From positions 62,001 to 126,000 of the forward strand of contig NZ_JAHFVG010000003.1 of the NCBI RefSeq assembly GCF_023264675.1: a stretch of DNA of 64,000 nucleotides, given 5' to 3'. Source of the DNA: Rhodococcus sp. (in: high G+C Gram-positive bacteria) (GTDB lineage: Bacteria; Actinomycetota; Actinomycetes; Mycobacteriales; Mycobacteriaceae). This document shows positions 38,932-47,683 of this stretch, one piece after another (position 1 is the stretch's first letter; every line of letters begins with the position of its first letter). The notes below the pieces were generated by a model, which ran no database searches, had not been told where the DNA came from, and saw only the letters and a list, made by a program, of their open reading frames with translations. The position numbers and the translations under genes were made by a program.

Positions 38932-39855
38932 TTATTTGAACGTGATGGCAGGGATCCCGCAGGAACCGAGGTACTTCTGCGTGCGCTGGGCGATCGGCAG
39001 CGGTACATCGGGAGCACAGGGATACATGTCCTGCTCGACGATCGCGAAGATGTCTGCGGTTAGTTTGCCTTCGTCCGCGAGGCGTTCGATGGTGCTCAGC
39101 AACGGCGGCATGTCAGGGATACCGAGGGGCGGCTCGGTCATGGCGCCGAGCTTGCACGCCTCACCGAACGGCAGGTCCTCGGCCTCGACCTTGGCGCGGA
39201 CCGCTTCGTCGACCTGCTTGAGATGGAGGTAGCCGATGCGCTCGGGGGCGCGCTCGATGATGGCGATGTTGTCTCCACCGCAATAGCTGATGTGGCCGGT
39301 GTCAAGGCAGAGGTTGACGAACTCGCTCGAAGTGCCGTCGAGGAATCGGTAGACGTTCTCTTCGGTGTCGACGTGCGAGTCGGCGTGCGGGTGGTACTGC
39401 GCCTTGACGCCGTACTGCTCGAACATTCGCTTGCCGAGTTCGTTCATGCCTTCGGTCTTCTTGCGCCATTGATCGACGGTGAGGTTGCGATCCTCCAGTA
39501 CGGCGCCGGTGCCCGGGTCGCGCCACATCTCGGGGATGACGACGACGTGCTTGCCGCCCACTGCTGCGGTCAACTTGGCCACGTCTTCGATCTGGCTCCA
39601 CACCGCATCCCAGGAATCGTCCTGGTGCAGATGCTCGAACACCGTACCGGCCGACAGCTTGAGGTTGTGCGCGGCGAGTTCGTCGGAGAGTTGCTTCGGA
39701 TCGGTCGGGAGGTAACCGAACGGACCGAGTTCGATCCACTCGTAACCCGATGCCGACACCTCGTCGAGGAATCGGGTGTACGGGGTCTGCTGCGGATCCT
39801 CGGGGAACCAGACTCCCCACGAATCAGGTGCAGATCCAACGCGGATCACGCTCAT
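38932..39855 (-). CDS. Inosose dehydratase-like TIM barrel protein (IolE-type)
   Basis: The product is 307 residues. [15 protein letters not shown] at the N-terminus and [17 protein letters not shown] are characteristic of IolE-type myo-inosose-2 dehydratases. Metal ligands can be placed in [14 protein letters not shown] and AIVEQDMYP. The reaction would be dehydration of 2-keto-myo-inositol. ATG 39855 has AAAGGAAAA upstream. It is the first gene of the minus-strand operon and diverges from a LacI regulator, which makes it the likely inducer-controlled promoter. IolH-like isomerases look similar, so substrate assignment is moderate. Confidence 0.85.
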   Translation of the reverse strand: MSVIRVGSAPDSWGVWFPEDPQQTPYTRFLDEVSASGYEWIELGPFGYLPTDPKQLSDELAAHNLKLSAGTVFEHLHQDDSWDAVWSQIEDVAKLTAAVGGKHVVVIPEMWRDPGTGAVLEDRNLTVDQWRKKTEGMNELGKRMFEQYGVKAQYHPHADSHVDTEENVYRFLDGTSSEFVNLCLDTGHISYCGGDNIAIIERAPERIGYLHLKQVDEAVRAKVEAEDLPFGEACKLGAMTEPPLGIPDMPPLLSTIERLADEGKLTADIFAIVEQDMYPCAPDVPLPIAQRTQKYLGSCGIPAITFK

Positions 39856-39919
39856 GGTTTTCCTTTCGACGGGCCTGGTGTCCACACGCCTCGGCGTGCT
39901 CTAGACCGAATGTGGGCTG

Positions 39920-39991
39920 AACTGACGCGCGTTACTGACGCGCTTCAGTTACCTACTATAGAATGACTCCCAGTGTGATTGTCAAGACAAT
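39920..39991. promoter_or_regulatory. Two operator-like dyads and promoter between the IolE-like and LacI genes
   Basis: AACTGACGCGCG and CGCGCTTCAGTT (39920-39931 and 39939-39950) form an inverted repeat with one mismatch; within it ACTGACGCG occurs twice as a direct repeat. A second dyad, ATTGTC-AA-GACAAT, is at 39978-39991, with the AT-rich CTACTATAGAAT between them as a likely -10 region. These sites lie 42-72 bp upstream of the LacI start and are probable binding sites for it. Confidence 0.6.
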
Positions 39992-40032
39992 TCGCACCGA
40001 ACATCGAGATGGTCGAATCGACAGGAGGGCTT

Positions 40033-41076
40033 GTGCCGAGAACGACGGGGTCGGCCGAGTTGCCCGCTCGGCGGCGCGCAACCATGGCCGATGTAGCGGA
40101 GCGCGCGGGGGTGTCCCGGACGCTGGTCTCTCTCATCTTCAGCGGCAAACCTGGAGCGTCCGCCGAGACGAGGGACCGTGTTCTGCAGGCGGCCGAGGAT
40201 TTGGCTTATCACCCGGACCGGGCGGCACAATTGTTGGCCCGGGGACGCAGCCGGACCCTGGGTGTCGTCACCGACGTCAAACAAACATTCCAGGCAGAAA
40301 TGATCGGCACCGTCTACGACGCCGCCGAGGCCGCAGGCTACGAAGTCCTGCTGTCGGCGAGCGGTCCGACTCGCGACGAACGCAAATCAGTCGAGGCCCT
40401 GCTGAGCCACCGGTGCGAAGGCCTGATCCTCTTCAATCCGTTGTCCGGTTCGACGTATCTTCGGTCGGTGGCCGACCGCGCCGTTCTCACCGTCGTCGGG
40501 CGCAAGGTGCAGGCTGCGAACACAGTTCGTTCCGCCGACGGCAAAGGCATCAGGCAATCGGTGGACCATCTCGTCGCGTTGGGTCATCGCGCGATCGTGC
40601 ACATCGACGGCGGTGAGCATGCCGTCTCCATCGACAGGCGGCGTGCGTATGTCGCGTCGATGCGCAAACACGGCCTCGACGAGCACATCCGCGTGATCCC
40701 CGGCGCCCACGACGAGGCGGCGGGCGCGTCAGGCGCGAGAATCCTGCTTGGCGAACCCCGCTTGCCGACGGCCGTTCTCGCCGGCAACGATCGTTCCGCC
40801 CTCGGTCTCATGGACGAGCTGAACAAGGGAGGCGTCGACGTTCCCGGTGATGTTTCCATCGTGGGTTACGACGACTCGCCGCTCTCGAGCCTGTTCCGGA
40901 TCGATCTCACGACCGTACGTCAGGACAGCGCCGAGCTTGCGCGAAAGGCTTTGGAATTCACGGTAACTCGACTCGAAGATCCCGAGTCCGACGTGTTCGA
41001 GACTGTGATCGAACCTCGGTTGGTGGTGCGCGGAACCACCGGGCATCCGCGGGTGCTCGACACCGTCCACCTCTGA
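40033..41076 (+). CDS. LacI-family transcriptional regulator of the inositol/sugar gene set
   Basis: The product is 347 residues. The HTH (TMADVAERAGVSRTLVSLIF, about residues 17-36) and hinge (AAQLLARGRSRTLGVV) are typical LacI, followed by the effector domain ending in IVGYDDSPLSSLFRIDLTTV. GTG 40033 is chosen for AGGAGGG just upstream; ATG 40009 is an in-frame alternative. It is divergent from the IolE-like/dehydrogenase/isomerase operon and probably represses it in the absence of a sugar or inositol ligand. Confidence 0.92.
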   Translation: MPRTTGSAELPARRRATMADVAERAGVSRTLVSLIFSGKPGASAETRDRVLQAAEDLAYHPDRAAQLLARGRSRTLGVVTDVKQTFQAEMIGTVYDAAEAAGYEVLLSASGPTRDERKSVEALLSHRCEGLILFNPLSGSTYLRSVADRAVLTVVGRKVQAANTVRSADGKGIRQSVDHLVALGHRAIVHIDGGEHAVSIDRRRAYVASMRKHGLDEHIRVIPGAHDEAAGASGARILLGEPRLPTAVLAGNDRSALGLMDELNKGGVDVPGDVSIVGYDDSPLSSLFRIDLTTVRQDSAELARKALEFTVTRLEDPESDVFETVIEPRLVVRGTTGHPRVLDTVHL

Positions 41077-41127
41077 GGCCGAAGGATGCGTCCACCGTCG
41101 GCGATCCATCTCGTGAACCAGTAGTTA

Positions 41128-41141
41128 AACAACTGCTTGGT
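41128..41141 (+). promoter_or_regulatory. KstR2-type operator upstream of fadA6
   Basis: AACAACTGCTTGGT matches the published KstR2 consensus AnCAAGnnCTTGnT at all but one fixed position. It lies 45 bp upstream of the fadA6 ATG. KstR2 is encoded in this window. Confidence 0.75.
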
Positions 41142-41185
41142 TGTTACCATCGACCTGACCGCTGCGAACGATCACGAGGAGAACC

Positions 41186-42337
41186 ATGCCCGAGGCCTAT
41201 GTCGTCGATGCCATTCGAACTCCGGTCGGCAAGCGGGGCGGTGCATTGTCGGAGATTCATTCCGCCGATCTCGGAGCAGGTGTCCTTCGGTCGCTCCTCG
41301 ACCGGAACCCGGTCGACCCCGGCGAAGTGGACGACGTCGTCTTCGGCTGCGTGGACGCCATCGGACCCCAGGCCGGCAACATTGCACGCACGGCCTGGCT
41401 CGCCGCGGGCTATCCCGAGCACGTTCCCGGCGTGACGGTCGATCGGCAATGCGGATCGAGCCAACAGGCCATTCACTTCGCCTCGCAAGCAATCATGAGC
41501 GGAACAGCTGACCTCGTGGTGGCCGGCGGCGTGCAGAACATGTCCAAGATTCCCATCGCCGCAGCGATGACTGCGGGACGCGAGTATGGATTCGACACTC
41601 CTTTTGCTGGTTCGTCGGGGTGGGAACACCGCTACGGCAAACAGGAGGTTTCGCAATTCCGAGGGGCGGAGATGATCGCCGAGCGGTGGGATATCGGGCG
41701 CGAAGACATGGAGAGGTTTGCGCTCGAGAGTCACACACGTGCGCGCCACGCCCTCTCCACCGGCCGCTTCGATCGCGAAATCGTACCGGTGGACGGCCAC
41801 ACTCTCGACGAGGGACCACGCACGACGACCCTCGAGAAAATGGCAACGCTTCCGACCCTGATCGAGGGCGGCAGACTCACCGCCGCTCTCGCCAGCCAGA
41901 TCTCCGACGGAGCCAGCTCCACCTTGCTGGCATCGGATGCCGCAGTACGCGAGCATGGTCTGACACCGCGTGCACGCATCCACCACATCAGCGCCAGAGG
42001 CAGCGATCCGATATTCATGCTCAGCGCGCCGATTCCGGCGACCAAGCACGCGCTGAAGCGCGCTGGACTGTCGATCGAGGACATGGACGTGATCGAGATC
42101 AACGAAGCATTCGCGCCGGTGGTGCTCGCGTGGATGAAAGAACTGGACGCCGATCCGGCAAAGGTGAACATCAACGGAGGGGCCATCGCCCTCGGTCATC
42201 CGCTCGGCGCAACCGGAGCCAAGTTGTTCGCGTCGTTGCTCTGCGAACTCGAACGGACACAGGGCCGTTACGGCTTGCAGACCATTTGCGAGGGCGGCGG
42301 CACCGCCAACGTCACCATCATCGAGCGGCTCGGGTAG
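41186..42337 (+). CDS. fadA6: Thiolase FadA6 of HIP degradation
   Basis: The product is 383 residues. Catalytic Cys89 is in DRQCGSSQQA, the His in NGGAIALGHPLGATGAK and the second Cys in ICEGGGTAN. It is a degradative acyl-CoA thiolase. Its neighbours (ipdABC, echA20, fadE30, fadD3) and the KstR2 operator identify it as FadA6, which cleaves a late ring-opened intermediate in steroid C/D-ring catabolism. Its 3' end overlaps the convergent ipdC by 20 bp. Confidence 0.92.
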   Translation: MPEAYVVDAIRTPVGKRGGALSEIHSADLGAGVLRSLLDRNPVDPGEVDDVVFGCVDAIGPQAGNIARTAWLAAGYPEHVPGVTVDRQCGSSQQAIHFASQAIMSGTADLVVAGGVQNMSKIPIAAAMTAGREYGFDTPFAGSSGWEHRYGKQEVSQFRGAEMIAERWDIGREDMERFALESHTRARHALSTGRFDREIVPVDGHTLDEGPRTTTLEKMATLPTLIEGGRLTAALASQISDGASSTLLASDAAVREHGLTPRARIHHISARGSDPIFMLSAPIPATKHALKRAGLSIEDMDVIEINEAFAPVVLAWMKELDADPAKVNINGGAIALGHPLGATGAKLFASLLCELERTQGRYGLQTICEGGGTANVTIIERLG

Positions 42338-43400
42338 ATCCCTCCACGAGGTCCGCGAGAGAAGTGATCGAGCGGACCGCGTCGGCGACGATCGACTCGA
42401 TCAGAGCGCTGCATGTCGGGACGTCGTCCACCATGCCCACCACTTGACCGGATGCAAGAACTCCTGCATCCGTGCGCCCGTCGACCAAACCGGCTTTGAG
42501 CAGCATCGGGGTATTCGCGGCCATCATCACTTGTGCCCACGACAGATCTTTCCCGTTACGCATTGCGAATCCGTCACGGATCATCGTCGACCAGGACATG
42601 CCGGTCATCTTCTTGAACCGTGCTGCATTGCGTGCTGCATGTACGAAGCCTGTCGCACGGGAGGAGTTCTCGAGGCTCTCCACCAGCGGACTACGAAGAA
42701 CTCGATGAGGCACTCCGTCCACGCGCGTCGAGACGACTGTTCCGTCCAGGCCGGCTGCGAGATACCTTTGCTTGACGGCGTCGGGCACCGAGCTTTCCTG
42801 CGTCAGCAGGAATCTGGTGCCCATTGCGACGCCTGACGCGCCGTAGGCCAGCGCGGCCGCGAGTCCACGGCCGTCGAAGAATCCGCCGGCGGCGATCACC
42901 GGAATATCGACGGCGTCGAGCACTGCCGGAAGCAGCAGCGTCGTAGCGATGGGACCGGTGTGACCGCCACCCTCACCGCCTTGCACGATGACCGCATCGG
43001 CGCCCCAGCCTGCAACCTTGACAGCATGCTTGGCTGCGCCGATCGACGGAACAACCACTGTCCCAGCTTCTTTGAGTGTCGCTATCAACTCGGGTCTCGG
43101 TGCGAGCGCGAAGGACGCGACGCGGACGCCTTCACGGATCAAGAGCTGCACGCGTTCGGCGGCGTCGGTTGCGTCCGCCCTCATGTTCACTCCGAACGGG
43201 CGATCGGTTGCACTCTTGGTCTTGGCGATCGCACTCTCCAACTCCGGATAGGTCATCGTCGCCGACGCCAGAATCCCGAGCCCACCTGCATTGGACGTCG
43301 CAGCCACTAATTTCGGTCCGGCGACCCAGCCCATTCCGGTCTGGACCACGGGGTGATCGATTCCGACGAGGTCGGTGAAGCGCGTTCTCAATGTACTCAC
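42318..43400 (-). CDS. ipdC: IpdC, nitronate-monooxygenase-fold flavoprotein of HIP degradation
   Basis: The product is 360 residues, an FMN-binding TIM barrel of the 2-nitropropane dioxygenase family (VVQTGMGWVAGPKLVAATSN, VIVQGGEGGGHTG, VIAAGGFFDGRGLAAALAYG). In steroid-degrading actinobacteria IpdC is required after HIP-CoA side-chain shortening, in the dehydrogenation that prepares ring cleavage. The GTG start overlaps the ipdB stop as GTGA, so it is coupled to ipdAB. It is the last gene of echA20-ipdA-ipdB-ipdC. Confidence 0.92.
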   Translation of the reverse strand: MSTLRTRFTDLVGIDHPVVQTGMGWVAGPKLVAATSNAGGLGILASATMTYPELESAIAKTKSATDRPFGVNMRADATDAAERVQLLIREGVRVASFALAPRPELIATLKEAGTVVVPSIGAAKHAVKVAGWGADAVIVQGGEGGGHTGPIATTLLLPAVLDAVDIPVIAAGGFFDGRGLAAALAYGASGVAMGTRFLLTQESSVPDAVKQRYLAAGLDGTVVSTRVDGVPHRVLRSPLVESLENSSRATGFVHAARNAARFKKMTGMSWSTMIRDGFAMRNGKDLSWAQVMMAANTPMLLKAGLVDGRTDAGVLASGQVVGMVDDVPTCSALIESIVADAVRSITSLADLVEGSTRAAR

Positions 43401-44152
43401 GGCGTCGGCACCTCCCGATCACGGTTCGCCCGCGGATCGATGGCAACGCGGATCAGTTCCAGCTCGTGCTCGGTCGGCGTCCGCGTCTGCACGGTGTTCG
43501 AGCAGTCGAGTTCGAATCCCGTTGCTTCGCAGACCTCGTCGACGGACACCCCCGGATGTGTCGAGACGAGCCGCATGGATCTGGCCGGACCGGTGAAGTC
43601 CATGACCGCGAGGTTGCTGACAACGCGATGAACGTCGAGGAATCGGCAGGCGGGATTGCTTTCGACCTTGTCCCATCCGACTCCGGACACCATGTCGACC
43701 GCCTCGACGAACACTCGTCCCGAATGTTTCGGAATCCAGTAACTCGTCCGATGATTGACGGTGTTTCCCGGACCCCCGCGAACCCCGAACATCTGGCGTG
43801 TCGGCTTGGCGTGATCGCCGATGCACGAGATGTTCTGGTTCCCGAACCGATCCAGCTGGTTGGCACCCATGATCACGTGTCGGCGACCGGAGGCAACGAC
43901 GTCGAACACCTTTCGGTAGGGAATCCACCCTTCGATGGCACTGGAACCACCGAGAGCCGGCGTATCGGCGAGCAGGTAGGCCTCTCCATCGGAAAGCAGA
44001 AGGTCGGGCTCGGTCGTCAGCCGTGCCAGCCTGGCACCGATGCTCGGCATCAAGCCCATCGGACTCGCCAAGATCTCGCCTGCACCGAGGAACAGATCGG
44101 CACATGCTGCCGCGCAGATCTCGGCCCTGGTCGCGGTGAGGGCAACGGTCAT
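43397..44152 (-). CDS. ipdB: IpdB, beta subunit of the COCHEA-CoA hydrolase
   Basis: The product is 251 residues, class I CoA-transferase fold (LLADTPALGGSSAIEGWIPY, VIMGANQLDRFGNQNISCIG). Together with IpdA it forms the enzyme that hydrolytically opens the last steroid ring in Mycobacterium and Rhodococcus, despite the CoA-transferase ancestry. Its ATG overlaps the ipdA stop by 4 bp, which fits equal production of the two subunits. I assign it from the fold, the paired gene and the surrounding KstR2 cluster. Confidence 0.93.
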   Translation of the reverse strand: MTVALTATRAEICAAACADLFLGAGEILASPMGLMPSIGARLARLTTEPDLLLSDGEAYLLADTPALGGSSAIEGWIPYRKVFDVVASGRRHVIMGANQLDRFGNQNISCIGDHAKPTRQMFGVRGGPGNTVNHRTSYWIPKHSGRVFVEAVDMVSGVGWDKVESNPACRFLDVHRVVSNLAVMDFTGPARSMRLVSTHPGVSVDEVCEATGFELDCSNTVQTRTPTEHELELIRVAIDPRANRDREVPTP

Positions 44153-45015
44153 CGGGGTACTCCTCGGTCAGCGGTGTCGTTCACGTAGTCGTCGTAGAAG
44201 GCCTGCCAGCCGCTCTCGCTCGATGCCGCCTCCACGTATGCCTTCTGAAACGCTTCGTCTCTGCCGTAATCCGGAACACACGAGGTGAAATGCGCTCCCC
44301 CGGGTACTTCGATCACCCCGTCGACCATCATGCGGTTGGTGAGCATCGCCTGCGGTGGCGCCGCAGCTACCAGTTCGGCCGTCTCCACGATGCGCTCACA
44401 TGTGACGTATCGGCGTTGTGCAGCAAGAAGATACAGATCATCGAAATAGGGATCGGGCCCGAGATATACGCCGTTTCCGCTCGAATCCGCCAGATTCAGG
44501 TGCACGAACGCCGCGTCGAGGGACAGGGCAGGCATGGCGACAAGTTCTTCGTACTGCTCGGAACCGTCTATCGGGTAGGGCGAGGTGACAGTCCTCAGCT
44601 CGGGATAGTGCGTCATGACGTCCGAACCGAGGCCTGCACGTATCGGAAGAAATGGCAATCGCGCCGCAGCTGCTCTGAGCCCGGCGTTCAGCATGCCCTC
44701 GTCCACTTCGCGCACCTCGATGGACCCCGTGGTCCGCGCCCGCGCGAACCACGGGTCGTACGGGATCGAGTCCAAGGAGACGAAGCCGTACACCACCCGC
44801 GCGACTTTGTTTGCCGAGCAGAGCAATCCGACGTCCGGTCCGCCGTACGACACGACGGTCAGATCCACCAGGGACGACCGAAGGAGGGCACGAACGGCGG
44901 CCATGGGTTTACGTCTCGATCCCCAGCCGCCGATGCCGATGGTCATTCCGTCGGACAGCTCGCCCACGACTTCGTCGAGGGTGGTCGTCTTGTCCCGCCG
45001 CGTCGGAGCGCTCAT
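44149..45015 (-). CDS. ipdA: IpdA, alpha subunit of the COCHEA-CoA hydrolase
   Basis: The product is 288 residues. The N-terminal GMTIGIGGWGSRRKPMAAVR and VRVVSYGGPDVGLL-like segment (DLTVVSYGGPDVGLLCSANK) are typical of CoA-transferase alpha subunits. The partner IpdB follows with a 4-bp overlap. The complex acts on the ring-opened steroid CoA thioester derived from HIP. GGGGAGATAGGA lies just before the ATG. It starts 4 bp after the echA20 stop. Confidence 0.93.
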   Translation of the reverse strand: MSAPTRRDKTTTLDEVVGELSDGMTIGIGGWGSRRKPMAAVRALLRSSLVDLTVVSYGGPDVGLLCSANKVARVVYGFVSLDSIPYDPWFARARTTGSIEVREVDEGMLNAGLRAAAARLPFLPIRAGLGSDVMTHYPELRTVTSPYPIDGSEQYEELVAMPALSLDAAFVHLNLADSSGNGVYLGPDPYFDDLYLLAAQRRYVTCERIVETAELVAAAPPQAMLTNRMMVDGVIEVPGGAHFTSCVPDYGRDEAFQKAYVEAASSESGWQAFYDDYVNDTADRGVPR

Positions 45016-45019
45016 ATTC

Positions 45020-45808
45020 CTATCTCCCCTCTTCGGCCGAGATGTCTGGGGCGGTCGACGATCGGAAGTTGTTCTTCACCGACGCGCGTCGCGCTTCGTC
45101 GGCGGCGCCGGACAGGTTGAGCTCGAAGGTGAACCCCTGCTCGAATCGGTAGCTGCGGTGGACCGGCTGGACGTCGATGCCGTTGATTGCTTCCTTGGCA
45201 GCTCTGATGACCCTGGTGTCCTTGGCTGCAATTTCGCGTGCCACCGTCAACGCCGCCTCGTCGAGTTCGGCGCGAGGAACAACGTCGTACACGGATCCGA
45301 AGTGCTGCAACGCCTTTGCATCGATACGACGCGCCGTGTAATACAGGGTGCGCATCAAGTGTTGAGGAACGAGACGGGCGAGGTGTGTCGCGGCGCCGAG
45401 GGCGCCGCGGTCGACCTCGGGGACTCCGAAGGTTGCGTCGTCCGATGCCACGACGACATCGGCATTTCCGACCAAGCCGATTCCACCGCCGAGACAGAAG
45501 CCCTGCACTGCCGCGATGACGGGCACCTCACAGTCGTAGACGGCGGAGAAGGCCGCGGCGCAGCCTTTGTTGGCCCCGATGAGATGGTCGTAGCCCGAGA
45601 ACTTTTCGATCTCCTTGATGTCGACGCCTGCACAGAACCCGCGGTTCTCTGCTCGTAGGATCACGACATGGGTGGTGGGATCGCGTCCGGCGTCGCCCAG
45701 AGCGCCGGCGAGGTCGAACCATCCCTGAACAGGAAGAGCGTTCACCGGGGCATAGTCGATGGTGACTGCGACTATGCCCGGTTCTGGTCGAGTTGTCGTG
45801 ACCGTCAA
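45020..45808 (-). CDS. echA20: EchA20, enoyl-CoA hydratase-fold ring-opening hydrolase
   Basis: The product is 262 residues of the crotonase family: NRGFCAGVDIKEIEKFSGYD and VQGFCLGGGIGLVGNADVVV form the oxyanion-hole region. EchA20 is known to hydrolyse a C-C bond and open a ring of the HIP-derived CoA ester. TTG 45808 is preferred, with GAGGA 7 bp upstream; the ATG at 45844 would overlap the KstR2 operator. It is the first gene of the echA20-ipdABC operon, divergent from the SDR pair. Confidence 0.9.
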   Translation of the reverse strand: MTVTTTRPEPGIVAVTIDYAPVNALPVQGWFDLAGALGDAGRDPTTHVVILRAENRGFCAGVDIKEIEKFSGYDHLIGANKGCAAAFSAVYDCEVPVIAAVQGFCLGGGIGLVGNADVVVASDDATFGVPEVDRGALGAATHLARLVPQHLMRTLYYTARRIDAKALQHFGSVYDVVPRAELDEAALTVAREIAAKDTRVIRAAKEAINGIDVQPVHRSYRFEQGFTFELNLSGAADEARRASVKNNFRSSTAPDISAEEGR

Positions 45809-45839
45809 GATCGAATCCTCACCGTTGCCGTACAAAGCA

Positions 45840-45853
45840 AGCATGTGCTTGGT
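45840..45853. promoter_or_regulatory. KstR2-type operator between echA20 and the SDR pair
   Basis: AGCATGTGCTTGGT fits AnCAAGnnCTTGnT with one mismatch. CAAG-CATGTG-CTTG around it forms a second, wider dyad. It lies 32 bp from the echA20 start and 67 bp from the SDR start and can serve both operons. Confidence 0.75.
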
Positions 45854-45919
45854 AAGTTAGCACAGAAGGTACGGCGCGCTCGGAAATTTCGCCGGACTCC
45901 GCACGTGAGAGGAGAACAG

Positions 45920-46729
45920 GTGGGTAGGGAGGACAAACCGTCGGTCGCACTCGTCACCGGTGGTGGCCGAGGAGTCGGGGCAGGTATCACTGCTGCATTT
46001 CTCGAAGCCGGGTACGTCGTCGTGGTGTGCGGTCGCCGCGAACCGGCTTCGGCAGTCGAGTTCGACGGTCGGACAGCTCATTTCCTTCCGTGCGACGTTC
46101 GCCGCGAGGACGATGTCGGCGTCCTGGTCACCGACATCGTCGAGCGCTTCGGCGCACTGGATGTGGTGGTCAACAACGCGGGCGGCGCTCCGTTCTCGAT
46201 GGCGGCGGACGCCGGAGCGAATTTTCATCGGAAAATCGTCGAACTGAACCTGCTCGCTCCCCTGCTCGTCTCGCACGCTGCGAACGCGGTTATGCAGCAA
46301 CAGGACAACGGAGGATCGATAGTCATGATCAGCAGCGTCAGTGCATCGCGTCCGTCCCCCGGAACTGCTGCCTACGGTGCGGCGAAGGCGGGATTGGAGA
46401 GCCTGACGACCTCTCTGGCCGTCGAGTGGGCGCCCAAGGTCCGCGTCAATGCCCTACGTGTGGGAATGGTGGCCACCGAACTGAGCGAGCTTCACTACGG
46501 CGATGCGGATTCGGTGAGAGAAGTCGAACGCACAGTGCCTCTCGGCCGGCTGGCGAATCCCGTCGATATCGGTGATGCGGCTGTCTTCCTCTCGTCCACG
46601 GCCGCGTCGTACATCAGTGGTTCGCTACTGGCCGTGCACGGCGGCGGCGAACGACCGGCGTTCCTCGATGCTGCACAGACAACTCGGCGCAACGGCGTCG
46701 ATCGGCCGATCGGAAAGGACCACTCGTGA
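45920..46729 (+). CDS. Short-chain dehydrogenase/reductase (Rv3549c-like) in the HIP cluster
   Basis: The product is 269 residues. The cofactor motif GGGRGVGAG is near the N-terminus, NNAGG lies in DVVVNNAGGAPFSMA, and the catalytic Ser and YxxxK are in MISSVSASRPSPGTAAYGAA with AK following. GTG 45920 has AGGAGAA upstream; the frame is open further back with nothing conserved. The gene order SDR-SDR next to echA20-ipdABC is that of Rv3549c-Rv3548c. It probably acts as a hydroxyacyl-CoA dehydrogenase on a steroid-derived intermediate; the exact step is not established. Confidence 0.9.
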   Translation: MGREDKPSVALVTGGGRGVGAGITAAFLEAGYVVVVCGRREPASAVEFDGRTAHFLPCDVRREDDVGVLVTDIVERFGALDVVVNNAGGAPFSMAADAGANFHRKIVELNLLAPLLVSHAANAVMQQQDNGGSIVMISSVSASRPSPGTAAYGAAKAGLESLTTSLAVEWAPKVRVNALRVGMVATELSELHYGDADSVREVERTVPLGRLANPVDIGDAAVFLSSTAASYISGSLLAVHGGGERPAFLDAAQTTRRNGVDRPIGKDHS

Positions 46730-47634
46730 CAGGATTGTGCATGGACAGAGTCGTTGTCGTCACCGGCGCAGGACGGGGTATCGGCCGCGCGCACGCACTG
46801 GCGTTCGCGGCCGAAGGAGCGCGGGTCGTGGTCAACGACGTCGGTGTGTCGATGGACGGTTCGAACGCGTCTGCCGGGCCTGCCCAGGAGGTCGCGGAGG
46901 AGATTCGCGCAATGGGCGGTGATGCCGTCGCGAACACCGACGACGTCGCGGATTGGGATGGCGCCAAGCGGCTGATCGACACGGCCATCGAGCACTTCGG
47001 GCGGCTGGACGTTCTGGTGAACAATGCTGGATTTCTGCGAGACCGGATGCTGGCCAACCTCGGCGAGGACGAGTGGGATGCCGTCGTGCGCGTACATCTC
47101 AAGGGGCATTTCGCGCCGCTGCGGCATGCAGCGGGTTATTGGCGTAGCGAGTTCAAGGCCGGCCGCAAAGTCGATGCCCGCATCGTCAACACGAGCTCGG
47201 GAGCCGGGCTCCAGGGAAGCGTCGGGCAGGGCAACTACGCGGCAGCCAAGGCAGGCATCGCCGGCTTGACTCTGGTCGCGGCCAGCGAGTTCGCGGGTTA
47301 CGGAGTCACGGTCAATGCGATTGCCCCTGCTGCCCGTACTCGAATGACCGCGGATGCATTTGCCGACGACATGGCAGCCCCGCCGGAGGGTTTCGATGCA
47401 ATGGCACCGGACAACATCTCGCCACTCGTCGTCTGGCTCGGGAGCACCGAATCAGCCGAGGTCACCGGCCGTGTCTTCGAGGTCGAAGGGGGCATCATCG
47501 GGATCGCCGACGGCTGGCGTCACGGCCCGTCCGTCGACAACGGTGAACGATGGGATCCGTCGAACGTCGGGGCCGCCGTCACGGATCTCCTGACCAAAGC
47601 GCAGGTGCCGGTCGCTGTCTACGGCGCCCGCTGA
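46726..47634 (+). CDS. Short-chain dehydrogenase/reductase (Rv3548c-like), hydroxyacyl-CoA dehydrogenase type
   Basis: The product is 302 residues. TGAGRGIGRAHALAFAAEGA is the NAD-binding motif, VLVNNAGFLRDRML and the catalytic NTSSGAGLQGSVGQGNYAAA with AK following resemble the dehydrogenase domain of multifunctional peroxisomal hydroxyacyl-CoA enzymes. GTG 46726 overlaps the preceding stop (GTGA). It should act with the upstream SDR on HIP-derived CoA esters. Its stop codon lies in a 16-bp tandem repeat shared with the convergent ipdF gene. Confidence 0.9.
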   Translation: MTGLCMDRVVVVTGAGRGIGRAHALAFAAEGARVVVNDVGVSMDGSNASAGPAQEVAEEIRAMGGDAVANTDDVADWDGAKRLIDTAIEHFGRLDVLVNNAGFLRDRMLANLGEDEWDAVVRVHLKGHFAPLRHAAGYWRSEFKAGRKVDARIVNTSSGAGLQGSVGQGNYAAAKAGIAGLTLVAASEFAGYGVTVNAIAPAARTRMTADAFADDMAAPPEGFDAMAPDNISPLVVWLGSTESAEVTGRVFEVEGGIIGIADGWRHGPSVDNGERWDPSNVGAAVTDLLTKAQVPVAVYGAR

Positions 47635-47683
47635 CCTTCACGCACGCTGACCTTCACGCACGCAGACCTTCACGCACGCTGAC
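47630..47683. repeat. Tandem 16-bp repeat containing two convergent stop codons
   Basis: GCTGACCTTCACGCAC occurs at 47630-47645 and 47646-47661, with a one-base variant GCAGACCTTCACGCAC at 47662-47677 and a partial fourth unit after it. The first copy includes the TGA of the plus-strand SDR; the third contains the minus-strand stop of ipdF (TCA at 47670-47672). Each unit therefore carries a potential stop for both strands. Confidence 0.9.

Noticed and set aside
47630-47683. Possible CRISPR-like or MIRU-type array
   Set aside because: Units are directly adjacent without spacers and only about three copies occur; it is a simple tandem duplication at gene ends.
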